From JBOFOR01 sp051659545 (GTDB taxonomy: Bacteria; Bacillota; Clostridia; Peptostreptococcales; Peptostreptococcaceae), in assembly GCF_051659545.1 (NCBI RefSeq), contig NZ_JBOFOR010000289.1, positions 1 to 64,000 on the forward strand: a stretch of 64,000 bases of DNA, in the 5' to 3' direction. This document shows positions 18,103 to 25,298 of this stretch, piece after piece (the first letter of the stretch is position 1; each line of letters begins with the position of its first letter). Made by a program: the position numbers and the translations under genes. The notes beneath the pieces were generated by a model. It was not told where the DNA came from. It was given only the letters and a program-made list of their open reading frames with translations, and did not search any database.

Positions 18103-19782
18103 GTGAAAGTAGTTGTGGTTGGAGGAGTTGCAGGTGGAGCATCTGCATGTGCAAGACTAAGAAGACTTGATGAAAATGCTGAGATTATAATGGTTGAAAA
18201 AGGGGATTACATATCTTTTGCAAATTGTGGTCTTCCATATTACATTGGAGGAGACATTAAAAAAAGAAGTGCTCTAGTATTACAGACACCAGAAAGTTTT
18301 AATACTCGTTTTAACGTAGATGTAAGAGTATTATCAGAAGCAGTAGCTATTGACCGTGAAAATAAAACTGTTTCAATTAAAAATATAAATACAGGTGAAA
18401 CTTACTTAGAAGCTTACGATAAATTAATACTATCTCCAGGGGCTAAACCATTTGTACCACCTATAGAAGGAGCTACAAATTCAAAGGTATTTACACTTAG
18501 AAATATACCAGATACTTTAAAAATTAAAGAGTACGTAGATGAAGAATTTCCAGAAAGTGCAGTTATAGTTGGAGCAGGATTTATAGGAATAGAAATGGCA
18601 GAAAACTTAAAACAAGCAGGATTAGATGTTACGTTAGTTGAAATGTCAGACCATGTAATAGCATCTTTAGACTACGATATGGCTTGCGATGTACATAATT
18701 ACCTAAGAGAAAAAGGTATTAACTTAATATTAAATGATAAGGTAAGTGCTATACTAGAAGATTCTGATAAGTTAACTATAAAATTAGATAATGACGAAAT
18801 TACTACTGATATGGTAATAATGTCTGTAGGAGTAAGACCGGATACAAAATTAGCTCAAGAAGCTGGTATTGAACTAAATACTAGAGGTGCAATAGTTGTT
18901 GATGAATATATGCAAACATCAGACAATGACATATATGCAGTAGGTGATGCAATAGAGATAACAGAATTTGTTACTAATAAAAAATCACATATTCCTTTAG
19001 CAGGACCAGCTAATAAGCAAGGAAGAATAGTTGCAGATAATATTTGTGGAATAAAAACTAGATATAAAAATACTCAAGGTTCATCAATACTTAAAATTTT
19101 CGATATGACAGTAGCTGCAACTGGAATAACTGAAGCTGTAGCAAAAGCAAACAATCTTGATTATGATAAGGTGTTTACTTATTCTGCTTCTCATGCAGGA
19201 TATTATCCAGGTGCAAATAATATGTCTATAAAGACTATATATGAAAAAAGTACTGGAAAAATATTAGGAGCACAAGTTGTTGGTTTTGATGGAGTAGATA
19301 AGCGTTGTGATGTATTAGCAGTTGCAATAAGAGGTGGAATGACAGCTTATGATTTAACAGAACTTGAAATGTGTTATGCACCTCCATTTGGTTCTGCAAA
19401 AGACCCAGTAAACTTTGCAGGATATGTAATAGAAAATCACTTAACTGATAAAGTTAAAAACTTCCATTGGCATGACATAGAAAACTTACCTAGAGATGGT
19501 AGTATTACATTACTAGATGTAAGAACAAATGCAGAAGTAGAAAATGGAAGAATAGATGGGTTTATTCATATACCGGTAGATGATTTAAGAAACAGATTAG
19601 ATGAATTAGATAATACTAAGCCAATATATGTACACTGCCATAGTGGTCTAAGAAGTTACATAGGTTGTCGTATACTAAGTGCTAAAGGATTTGATTGTTA
19701 TAACCTTAGTGGAGGCTACAGACTATATAGCTCAATAATAAATAGTAAAATAGCAGAACATGCACCATGCTATATTAAATAA
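18103..19782 (+). CDS. CoA-disulfide reductase-type flavoprotein with C-terminal rhodanese domain, 559 aa
   Basis: A GTG start follows GGGGGAGTGATTTT. The N-terminus has the FAD GxGxxG motif (VVGGVAGGASACARLRR) and the single redox Cys42 in SFANCGLPYYIGG typical of CoADR/Npsr/NADH oxidases. A NAD-binding motif (IVGAGFIGIEMAENL) follows. A rhodanese domain occupies about residues 460-559, with active Cys in YVHCHSGLRSY. CoADR-rhodanese fusions reduce CoA-persulfide or polysulfide in the cytosol. It lies 20 bases upstream of a siroheme protein, suggesting a sulfur-reducing operon. Confidence 0.9.
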   Translation: MKVVVVGGVAGGASACARLRRLDENAEIIMVEKGDYISFANCGLPYYIGGDIKKRSALVLQTPESFNTRFNVDVRVLSEAVAIDRENKTVSIKNINTGETYLEAYDKLILSPGAKPFVPPIEGATNSKVFTLRNIPDTLKIKEYVDEEFPESAVIVGAGFIGIEMAENLKQAGLDVTLVEMSDHVIASLDYDMACDVHNYLREKGINLILNDKVSAILEDSDKLTIKLDNDEITTDMVIMSVGVRPDTKLAQEAGIELNTRGAIVVDEYMQTSDNDIYAVGDAIEITEFVTNKKSHIPLAGPANKQGRIVADNICGIKTRYKNTQGSSILKIFDMTVAATGITEAVAKANNLDYDKVFTYSASHAGYYPGANNMSIKTIYEKSTGKILGAQVVGFDGVDKRCDVLAVAIRGGMTAYDLTELEMCYAPPFGSAKDPVNFAGYVIENHLTDKVKNFHWHDIENLPRDGSITLLDVRTNAEVENGRIDGFIHIPVDDLRNRLDELDNTKPIYVHCHSGLRSYIGCRILSAKGFDCYNLSGGYRLYSSIINSKIAEHAPCYIK

Positions 19783-19802
19783 TTAATCTTAGGGGGAGAA
19801 CA

Positions 19803-20753
19803 ATGGATACTACTACAATAGTATTAACACAAGAACAAATAAAAAGTGTAAAAGGTAAGGGGTTTTTACACAATAGAGGAACTAGAAATTTTTCAGGAAG
19901 AATAATAACTGAAAATGGAATACTTACAGGAAGACAAATGGCTATATTAAGTGAAGCGGCAGAGAGATTTGGGAATGGTAATATAAGCTTTACAGTTAGA
20001 CTAACTGTAGAAGTTCAAGGGATTGACTTTGATAACATAGAGCCATTTAGAGAGTATATAGCAAAAGAAGGCATGGTAACAGGAGGAACTGGTTCAAGAG
20101 TTCGTCCAATAGTTGCATGCAAGGGTTCAACTTGTGTATTTGGACTTTGTGATACTCATGGAATAGCAACTGAAATGCATGAGCGTTTCTATGAAGGATA
20201 CTACGATGTAGTTTTACCTCACAAGTTTAAAATAGCAATCGGTGGATGCCCAAATAACTGTGCAAAACCAGATCTTAACGATATAGGGCTAGTAGGTCAA
20301 AGGGTAATGAAGTTTGATATGGACAAATGTAGGGGCTGTGCTAAATGTGGAGTAATAGAAAATTGTCCAATGGATGCAGTAAGTTTACAAGGTGAAAAGA
20401 TAGTAGTAGAAAATGATAAATGTAACAATTGTGGTAGATGTCTAAGTAAGTGCGTATTTAAAGTAACTGAAGAATGTGAAGAAATGTACAAAATTTATCT
20501 AGGTGGGAAATGGGGTAAACAAGTACGTATGGGAAACGCTATCAACAAGTTATTCACAAAGGAAGAAGCGCTTGGAGTGGTTGAAAAATCAGTACTTCTA
20601 TTCAAAAGTAAGGGAATCTCAGGAGAACGTTTCGGAGAAACTGTGGATAGATTAGGTATAGAAAAAGCAGAAAAGATGTTGATAAGTAATAACTTATTAA
20701 AAAATAAAGAAGATATACTAGAAATAGAAACAGTAGCAGGAGCTAAATGCTAA
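19803..20753 (+). CDS. AsrC-like siroheme / 4Fe-4S protein with ferredoxin domain, 316 aa
   Basis: Start ATG 19803 follows GGGGGAGAAC. The N-terminal half-repeat (GFLHNRGTRNFSGRI) and siroheme-cluster cysteines C106/C111 and C149/C153 (CKGSTC and GGCPNNC) identify a nitrite/sulfite reductase-type fold. Two ferredoxin-type clusters are inserted at C176-C188 and C207-C217. The size is close to AsrC, the anaerobic sulfite reductase siroheme subunit, but no AsrA or AsrB is next to it. Electrons may come from the flavoprotein at 18103 instead. Whether the substrate is sulfite or another sulfur species is unknown. Confidence 0.83.
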   Translation: MDTTTIVLTQEQIKSVKGKGFLHNRGTRNFSGRIITENGILTGRQMAILSEAAERFGNGNISFTVRLTVEVQGIDFDNIEPFREYIAKEGMVTGGTGSRVRPIVACKGSTCVFGLCDTHGIATEMHERFYEGYYDVVLPHKFKIAIGGCPNNCAKPDLNDIGLVGQRVMKFDMDKCRGCAKCGVIENCPMDAVSLQGEKIVVENDKCNNCGRCLSKCVFKVTEECEEMYKIYLGGKWGKQVRMGNAINKLFTKEEALGVVEKSVLLFKSKGISGERFGETVDRLGIEKAEKMLISNNLLKNKEDILEIETVAGAKC

Positions 20754-20765
20754 TAATATAAATAC

Positions 20766-20802
20766 AAAGAAAGCATATCAAAATTTTGGTATGCTTTCTT
20801 TA
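20766..20802 (+). terminator. Terminator of the sulfur operon
   Basis: AAAGAAAGCATA and TATGCTTTCTTT flank the loop region (20766-20801). The right arm ends in a T-rich stretch. Confidence 0.8.
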
Positions 20803-20932
20803 CATTTAAATTAAAGATTGCATTAGACAATGAACATAAGGGAATAATTAAGTAAAAATGAAATTATAATTAAAATATTGTAAGAACATACTTGAGAATT
20901 TACAACAAACAGAAAGGATTTGAGATGAAAGG

Positions 20933-20977
20933 ATGGATAACAAATTAACTTATAAAATAAAAAATATACTTACATAG
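20933..20977 (+). pseudogene. N-terminal remnant of a membrane protein cut by the IS element
   Basis: ATG 20933 opens MDNKLTYKIKNILT and stops at TAG 20975-20977, at the left edge of the transposon. Permease-type N-termini often look like this. The C-terminal remnant lies on the other side at 22794. The join is inferred, and an internal stretch must also be missing. Confidence 0.45.
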
Positions 20978-21111
20978 GATTGCCGAAAAGCCCCTTGCTT
21001 TAGCTATGGGAGATGAAAGGCGAGGTTTTAATGTTTTTTTAAAATGTTATACATACAAATGTAAAATAACTCCTAACAGGTTATACTAATATTTAGGAGG
21101 TGTTATTTGTA

Positions 21112-21513
21112 ATGTATAAATCAAATAATAATATAGCTTATGACTGTAAATATCACGTTATATGGTGTCCTAAGTATAGAAAACCTGTATTAAAAGGTGA
21201 TGTTGAAAAAATGTTAAAAGAAATATTGTCATTTAAAGCAGAAACTTTAGGCGCTGAAATAATTGAAATGGAAACTGACCTAGATCACGTTAATTTGTTA
21301 GTATCTTGCGACCATCGATATGGCATTCATAAAGTCGTGAAAGGCTTAAAAGGATTTAGTTCAAGAGTTCTTAGAAAAAATTTTCCTCACTTAAAATCAA
21401 CTATGCCTACTTTATGGACTAATAGCTATTTCTGTGCAACAGTAGGTTCTGTAAGTCTTGAAGTTGTAAAGCAATATATTGAAAATCAACAAGTAAGGAC
21501 TAAAAAGAAATGA
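21112..21513 (+). CDS. tnpA: IS200/IS605 TnpA (Y1 transposase) with altered HUH motif, 133 aa
   Basis: Start ATG 21112 follows AGGAGG. The protein has the family hallmarks YHVIWCPKYRKPVL and catalytic Tyr122 in VKQYIENQ. The metal-binding HUH motif, normally H-V-H in LDHVHLLV, reads H59-V-N61 (LDHVNLLV). The second His is a key metal ligand, so the enzyme may be impaired. TnpA performs single-strand excision and insertion. Its stop overlaps the tnpB start (ATGA). Confidence 0.88.
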   Translation: MYKSNNNIAYDCKYHVIWCPKYRKPVLKGDVEKMLKEILSFKAETLGAEIIEMETDLDHVNLLVSCDHRYGIHKVVKGLKGFSSRVLRKNFPHLKSTMPTLWTNSYFCATVGSVSLEVVKQYIENQQVRTKKK

Positions 21514-22673
21514 TTAAAACACATAGAGTAAAACTAAAACTAACTCAATCTCAATTTGAGTTAGTAAGAGAAAAGCAAATGGAATGTGCTAATTGCTGGA
21601 ATGAAGTTGTGAGAATATCTAAAGAATACTACTTTGAGAATAAAAAATGGATAAGTAACTATGATATACAAAAGTTAATCAAAGGCAGATACAACCTTCA
21701 TAGTGCTACGATACAAGCTATAAGTGATAAGTTTAGTGCTAATAGAAAAACTATTGCAGAACTTAGAAAAAAAGGTAATACAAGAGCTAAATATCCATAT
21801 AAAGAAAAGAAGTTTTATATAATTCCATTTAAAAATAGTGCTATAAACACTAATGTAATGGGAAATCTAAAAATATCTATGTCTAAAGGCAGATACTTAG
21901 AGTTAGATTTTGGAATTGATAATATTAAAACTGCCGAAATTGTTTGGAGAAACGGTTATTATCTTTATTATACATTTGATAATGGAACAGTTAATCCAAT
22001 AGCCGAAGGTACTAATACCATAGGTGTAGATTTGGGTGAAATTCATTCAATAGCATCGGTAACGAATGAGGGTAATGCTTTAGTTATATCTAATAGAGAA
22101 GGTAGAAGTATTAAGCAATTTAGAAATAAAATGTATGCCTATATATCTAAAAGGTTAAGTAGATGCAAAAAAGGTAGTAGACAATCAAAGAAGTTGTGGA
22201 AATTGAAAAATAAGATAAGAACTAAAACGGATAACCAACTACAAAATCTATATCATCAAACAACAAAGAAGTTTATAGATTTCTGTATGGAGGAACAAGT
22301 ATGTGAAATAGTTTTAGGTGATATAAAAGGAATTGAGAAAGAGACTAAGAAAAAGAAAAAGTTGAATAAAGTAAATAGACAAAAAATATCTCAAATGGAG
22401 TATGGTCGTATAAAAGACTATATTAAATATAAAGCTAAAGGACAAGGAATGGAAGTTAAATTAGTTAAGGAACATTTCACTTCTCAAACTTGCCCAAAGT
22501 GTTCTAAAAAACACAAACCAACAGGTAGAGCTTATAGTTGTACTTGTAGATATTCAACACATAGAGATATAGTTGGTGCTTGGAATATATTAAGAAAAAA
22601 ATATAAGTATGATTTAGTAGACTTTAATATAAATCATAAGCAACCAATAAATATAAAAGTATCTACTGTTTAA
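21510..22673 (+). CDS. tnpB: TnpB RNA-guided nuclease (IS605 OrfB), 387 aa
   Basis: The start overlaps the tnpA stop. RuvC residues appear as D in TIGVDLGEIHS, acidic D in IVLGDIKGIEKE and D in STHRDIVGAWNI. A zinc finger CPKCSKKHKPTG...CTC sits between the second and third. A basic N-terminal WED-type region is present. It looks complete and catalytically intact, unlike TnpA's metal motif. TnpB proteins cleave DNA using an omega RNA from the element's right end. Confidence 0.9.
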   Translation: MIKTHRVKLKLTQSQFELVREKQMECANCWNEVVRISKEYYFENKKWISNYDIQKLIKGRYNLHSATIQAISDKFSANRKTIAELRKKGNTRAKYPYKEKKFYIIPFKNSAINTNVMGNLKISMSKGRYLELDFGIDNIKTAEIVWRNGYYLYYTFDNGTVNPIAEGTNTIGVDLGEIHSIASVTNEGNALVISNREGRSIKQFRNKMYAYISKRLSRCKKGSRQSKKLWKLKNKIRTKTDNQLQNLYHQTTKKFIDFCMEEQVCEIVLGDIKGIEKETKKKKKLNKVNRQKISQMEYGRIKDYIKYKAKGQGMEVKLVKEHFTSQTCPKCSKKHKPTGRAYSCTCRYSTHRDIVGAWNILRKKYKYDLVDFNINHKQPINIKVSTV

Positions 22674-22797
22674 GGTAGTAGTGGCGAAGACACCGTCCTA
22701 AGTAGCTTGGTTTTGTAGAAACCTCTGCATTTATCGTTTAGATATTTGTAAGTGACTAGCCACCAAGAAACCCCTTGCTTTAGCTATGGGGAGAGTG
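22630..22797 (+). ncRNA. Probable omega (reRNA) guide RNA scaffold at the right end
   Basis: In IS605 elements the 3' end of tnpB plus the right end is processed into the TnpB guide scaffold. Here 124 non-coding bases follow tnpB, with short inverted motifs, and end in the conserved right-end hairpin (22771-22793). The guide would start at about 22798 (GTCATAATATATAA). Placement is by family knowledge; the exact scaffold cannot be read without folding or comparison. Confidence 0.5.
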
Positions 22798-23192
22798 TCA
22801 TAATATATAAGAGCAATAATACTTATATGTTTTGGAATTGTAGTGTAAATTCAGTATTCAATGGAAATATATCTTGGTTTGATTTAACCTTTGGACAATA
22901 CATAATACTTTCTGTAATTTTTACATATATATTATCTATAGCATTCTCTACAATGGCTATGTTTGTTTCTTCAAAAGTATACACATACATTGCATTAATA
23001 GGAGCTCAAATACCAATACTATTCTTGATAAATAAGGGAATATCAAGACCTATAGAATACTTCCTATTATTCACAGGTACTTATGTACCAAAGTATACAT
23101 TGCCAATAGTATTAATAGTTCTTATATTAACCGCAGTTATATTTATGATTACTGCTAATAAAAAGGAATGTATAAGGGATATCAATAATTAG
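22794..23192 (+). pseudogene. C-terminal remnant of an ABC-2-like membrane protein
   Basis: After the transposon edge the frame reads VIIYKSNNTYMFWN, followed by four hydrophobic segments (GQYIILSVIFTYILSIAF, YIALIGAQIPILFLI and two more) to a stop at 23190-23192. The pattern fits the end of an ABC-2 permease. It has no start of its own with a ribosome binding site. It was presumably one gene with the remnant at 20933, with part of the middle lost. Confidence 0.6.
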
Positions 23193-23225
23193 TTTTTTAT
23201 ATATAAATATATTTTTATAAAAACA

Positions 23226-23254
23226 TTGAAAAATACGAACCATTGTTATATAAT
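23226..23254 (+). promoter_or_regulatory. Sigma-A promoter of the riboswitch transcript
   Basis: TTGAAA (23226-23231), a 17-base spacer and TATAAT (23249-23254), ending about 13 bases before the aptamer. Confidence 0.85.
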
Positions 23255-23266
23255 TAGAAAAAACAT

Positions 23267-23340
23267 ACAACCTGTATAAATTTGGTAATATGGACCGAAA
23301 GTTTCTACAAGGCTACCTTAAATGGCCTAGCTACAGGAGT
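23267..23340 (+). ncRNA. Purine-class riboswitch aptamer (guanine-like)
   Basis: P1 CCTGT (23271-23275) pairs with ACAGG (23333-23337). P2 TTGGT/ACCGA encloses L2 AATATGG. J2/3 contains GTTTCTAC. P3 AGGCTA/TGGCCT encloses L3 CCTTAAA. The GG of L2 and CC of L3 can make the usual loop-loop contact. J3/1 is AGCT, so a C is available as the guanine-type discriminator, but there is an extra base compared with the canonical ACT. The 3' strand of P1 (CAGGAG) can pair with the terminator left arm, giving an OFF switch on ligand binding. Confidence 0.8.
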
Positions 23341-23390
23341 TATAGACTAAGTTCTACTATATAGTAGTACGGTATTTTAGTATATGATAA

Positions 23391-23424
23391 GCTCCTGCCA
23401 ATTTAATTGACAGGGGCTTTTTTT
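23391..23424 (+). terminator. Expression-platform terminator of the purine riboswitch
   Basis: GCTCCTGCC (23391-23399) pairs with GACAGGGGC (23409-23417) and is followed by T7. CTCCTG also complements CAGGAG of the aptamer P1 3' strand, the antiterminator alternative. Confidence 0.85.
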
Positions 23425-23453
23425 AATAAATATATATATATGGGAGAGTAAAA

Positions 23454-24125
23454 ATGACAAAAACTACACTTACTATGAAAGAATGGTTACAAAGAATAAC
23501 TATAAATATGATAGGATTGTTCGTATTAAGTCTTGGAGCTACGCTAGGTATAATTTGTGGCTTAGGAGCAAGTCCTTTTGATGTTTTACAAGTGGGGATG
23601 ACTAACTATTTACCTATAACAATAGGTCAAGCATCACAAATAATAGCGTTAATATTTCTTATATATACTTGGAGTAAAGGGGTTATACCAGGTATAGGAA
23701 CTATATTAAATGTTATACTTGTAGGTGGATTTATAGATTTGATATTTACTTTTGGAATACAAACACCAGAAACTGTATTATTTAAATTTGTAATGTTATT
23801 TTTAAGCATAGCGCTAGCCGGATTTGGTATAGTATTATCTTTAAAAGCTAGAATAGGTGTAGGAACTAGAGATTCATTTATGGAATATTTAGTAACAGCT
23901 ACAAATAAAGATGTTAATAAAATAAGATCTATTATAGAGGTTTGTGTATTTTTCTTAGGAATGCTACTTGGTGGACCTATTGGAATAGGAAGTATAATAA
24001 CAGCCTTAACATTGGGTCATATGATTACTTTTTGGGCAAAAGTATTAAATTATGATTTTGATGTAAATAATCACTATACATTTAATGATATTGTAAACGT
24101 ATATAAAGGTAAAGTTGTATCATAG
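23454..24125 (+). CDS. YczE/YitT-like integral membrane protein, 223 aa
   Basis: Start ATG 23454 follows GGGAGAG. Five or six hydrophobic segments and the motifs LGASPFDVLQVGM, IPGIGTILNVILVGGFIDL and GPIGIGSIITALTLGHM are those of the YczE/YyaS/YitT membrane family. No biochemical role is established for most members. The purine-class riboswitch in its leader suggests a link to purine transport or purine-limited growth. It is a single-gene unit with a terminator near 24160-24190. Confidence 0.85.
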   Translation: MTKTTLTMKEWLQRITINMIGLFVLSLGATLGIICGLGASPFDVLQVGMTNYLPITIGQASQIIALIFLIYTWSKGVIPGIGTILNVILVGGFIDLIFTFGIQTPETVLFKFVMLFLSIALAGFGIVLSLKARIGVGTRDSFMEYLVTATNKDVNKIRSIIEVCVFFLGMLLGGPIGIGSIITALTLGHMITFWAKVLNYDFDVNNHYTFNDIVNVYKGKVVS

Positions 24126-24159
24126 TAAATTAAATAAAATAATTACATTGAAGACAAAA

Positions 24160-24190
24160 GGGAGGAAGCCAATACAGCTCCCTCTTTTTT
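24160..24190 (+). terminator. Terminator after the YczE-like gene
   Basis: GGGAGGAAGCC and CAGCTCCC form an imperfect stem followed by TCTTTTTT. It may also serve the convergent DUF1450 gene. Confidence 0.65.
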
Positions 24191-24196
24191 ATAGTT

Positions 24197-24376
24197 TTAT
24201 TTACACTTTGCTATGAAATCTTCTTGAGAATCAGCTGTTATTAATTCATCATTTATTTCTCCTATTAAATCAGTTCCACATGTACCTATACAACCTTCTT
24301 CAAATTCTTCCCCTAAAAGGGCTTTTCTTAGTTCATCTATATCCATACCAGAACATGCTGGACAAAGTCTTATCAT
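24197..24376 (-). CDS. DUF1450 (YuzB-like) small protein, 59 aa
   Basis: The reverse-strand frame begins MIRLCPACSGMDIDELRKAL after the site AGGAGGAATACAAC and ends FIAKCK. Cysteines in CPAC and in GCIGTCG are the conserved pattern of DUF1450/YuzB proteins, a small Firmicute family of unknown function (thioredoxin-like or metal-binding). Base composition and ribosome binding site support it as a real gene. A 7-bp palindrome lies 34 bases upstream of the start. Confidence 0.82.
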   Translation of the reverse strand: MIRLCPACSGMDIDELRKALLGEEFEEGCIGTCGTDLIGEINDELITADSQEDFIAKCK

Positions 24377-24410
24377 TGTTGTATTCCTCCTAAAGATTGA
24401 TTAAATTAAT

Positions 24411-24427
24411 TATGTTATATTAACATA
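24411..24427. promoter_or_regulatory. Palindrome upstream of the DUF1450 gene
   Basis: TATGTTA-TAT-TAACATA, a perfect 7-bp inverted repeat with a 3-base centre. It could be an operator for the reverse-strand gene; the cognate regulator is unknown. Confidence 0.35.
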
Positions 24428-24598
24428 TTGGATATATACCCCAGTTTCTTAACTTAAAACAAAATATAATAAAATTTCAATTTAAATTTAGTAAATAAAT
24501 AATATTTATTATAAATATATAAGATAGACTATTGATTAATTTATTTTATTCTATAAAATATTAATTAAATACATTAACAAATAATGGGGGGAATAAGG

Positions 24599-25216
24599 AT
24601 GAAAAAATTAAAAAGTATAGGTGTAATTGCAGCTATCACAGCTAAAAGTTCCGAAAAAGCTATAGAGTATATAAGTGCATGTGTAAAAGGTGGAATTCAA
24701 GGGATTGAAATTAATTATGCAACTCCTAATATCAATGAAGTAGTAAAAAAAGTAAAAGTGAATTATCCAGATTTATTAATAGGAGTAGCAGAAATTCCAG
24801 ATACTTTAGTAGCACAAGAACTTATAGAGTTAGGTGTAAATTATGTAACAACTCCATATAGTGACTATCGAATAGAAATGGCTTGTCAGAACATAAAGGG
24901 TTTAACGTATATACCAGGATGTATGACATTATCAGAAATTAAGCAAGAAAAAGATAAAGGTAATAATATCATAAAACTATATCCAGCAGAGATATTAAAT
25001 CCTAAATATATATCAATAATAAATTCAATAATGAAATTTGTTGATGTAATGCCAGCAGGGGGAATAAACATAGATAATATAGACCAGTGGTTTGAAAATG
25101 GTGCATATTGTGTGGTTGTTGGTAGATATTTAATAGAAAAAGATGATTCTGAGGAAATAGAAAAAAGAGCTAAAGCGCTTATTGATAAATACAACAAGTT
25201 AAAATTAAATAAATAA
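24599..25216 (+). CDS. eda: KDPG/KHG aldolase, 205 aa (orphan copy)
   Basis: ATG 24599 follows GGGGGGAATAAGG; the ATG at 24584 precedes that site. The motifs GIEINYATPN (catalytic Glu region), GVGS-like GVAEIPD and KLYPAEILNPKYI (Schiff-base Lys region), and the C-terminal phosphate-binding MPAGGI, identify class I KDPG aldolase. It splits 2-keto-3-deoxy-6-phosphogluconate to pyruvate and glyceraldehyde-3-phosphate. It is a lone gene, unlike the paralogue at 42212 in the uronate cluster. Confidence 0.87.
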   Translation: MKKLKSIGVIAAITAKSSEKAIEYISACVKGGIQGIEINYATPNINEVVKKVKVNYPDLLIGVAEIPDTLVAQELIELGVNYVTTPYSDYRIEMACQNIKGLTYIPGCMTLSEIKQEKDKGNNIIKLYPAEILNPKYISIINSIMKFVDVMPAGGINIDNIDQWFENGAYCVVVGRYLIEKDDSEEIEKRAKALIDKYNKLKLNK

Positions 25217-25258
25217 ATTTTGTTATAAAATATTTTTATAGACAAGATTGGAATTTAT

Positions 25259-25295
25259 AAAAGGTATTGATTAAAAAATAAATCAATACCTTTTT
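25259..25295. terminator. Bidirectional terminator between eda and the MATE gene
   Basis: AAAAGGTATTGATT and AATCAATACCTTTTT form a near-perfect stem with T/A tracts on both sides, between two convergent genes. Confidence 0.88.
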
Positions 25296-25298
25296 AAT

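Larger units (their letters stand above)
20978..22797 (+). mobile_element. IS200/IS605-family insertion sequence
   Basis: The element holds tnpA and tnpB in the same orientation. The ends carry the same near-palindromic sequence CCCTTGCTTTAGCTATGGG (20992-21010 left, 22772-22790 right), as expected for subterminal hairpins bound by Y1 transposases. There are no target duplications, normal for this family. Exact end points are uncertain by about 10-20 bases. The element lies inside a broken membrane-protein gene. Confidence 0.85.
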
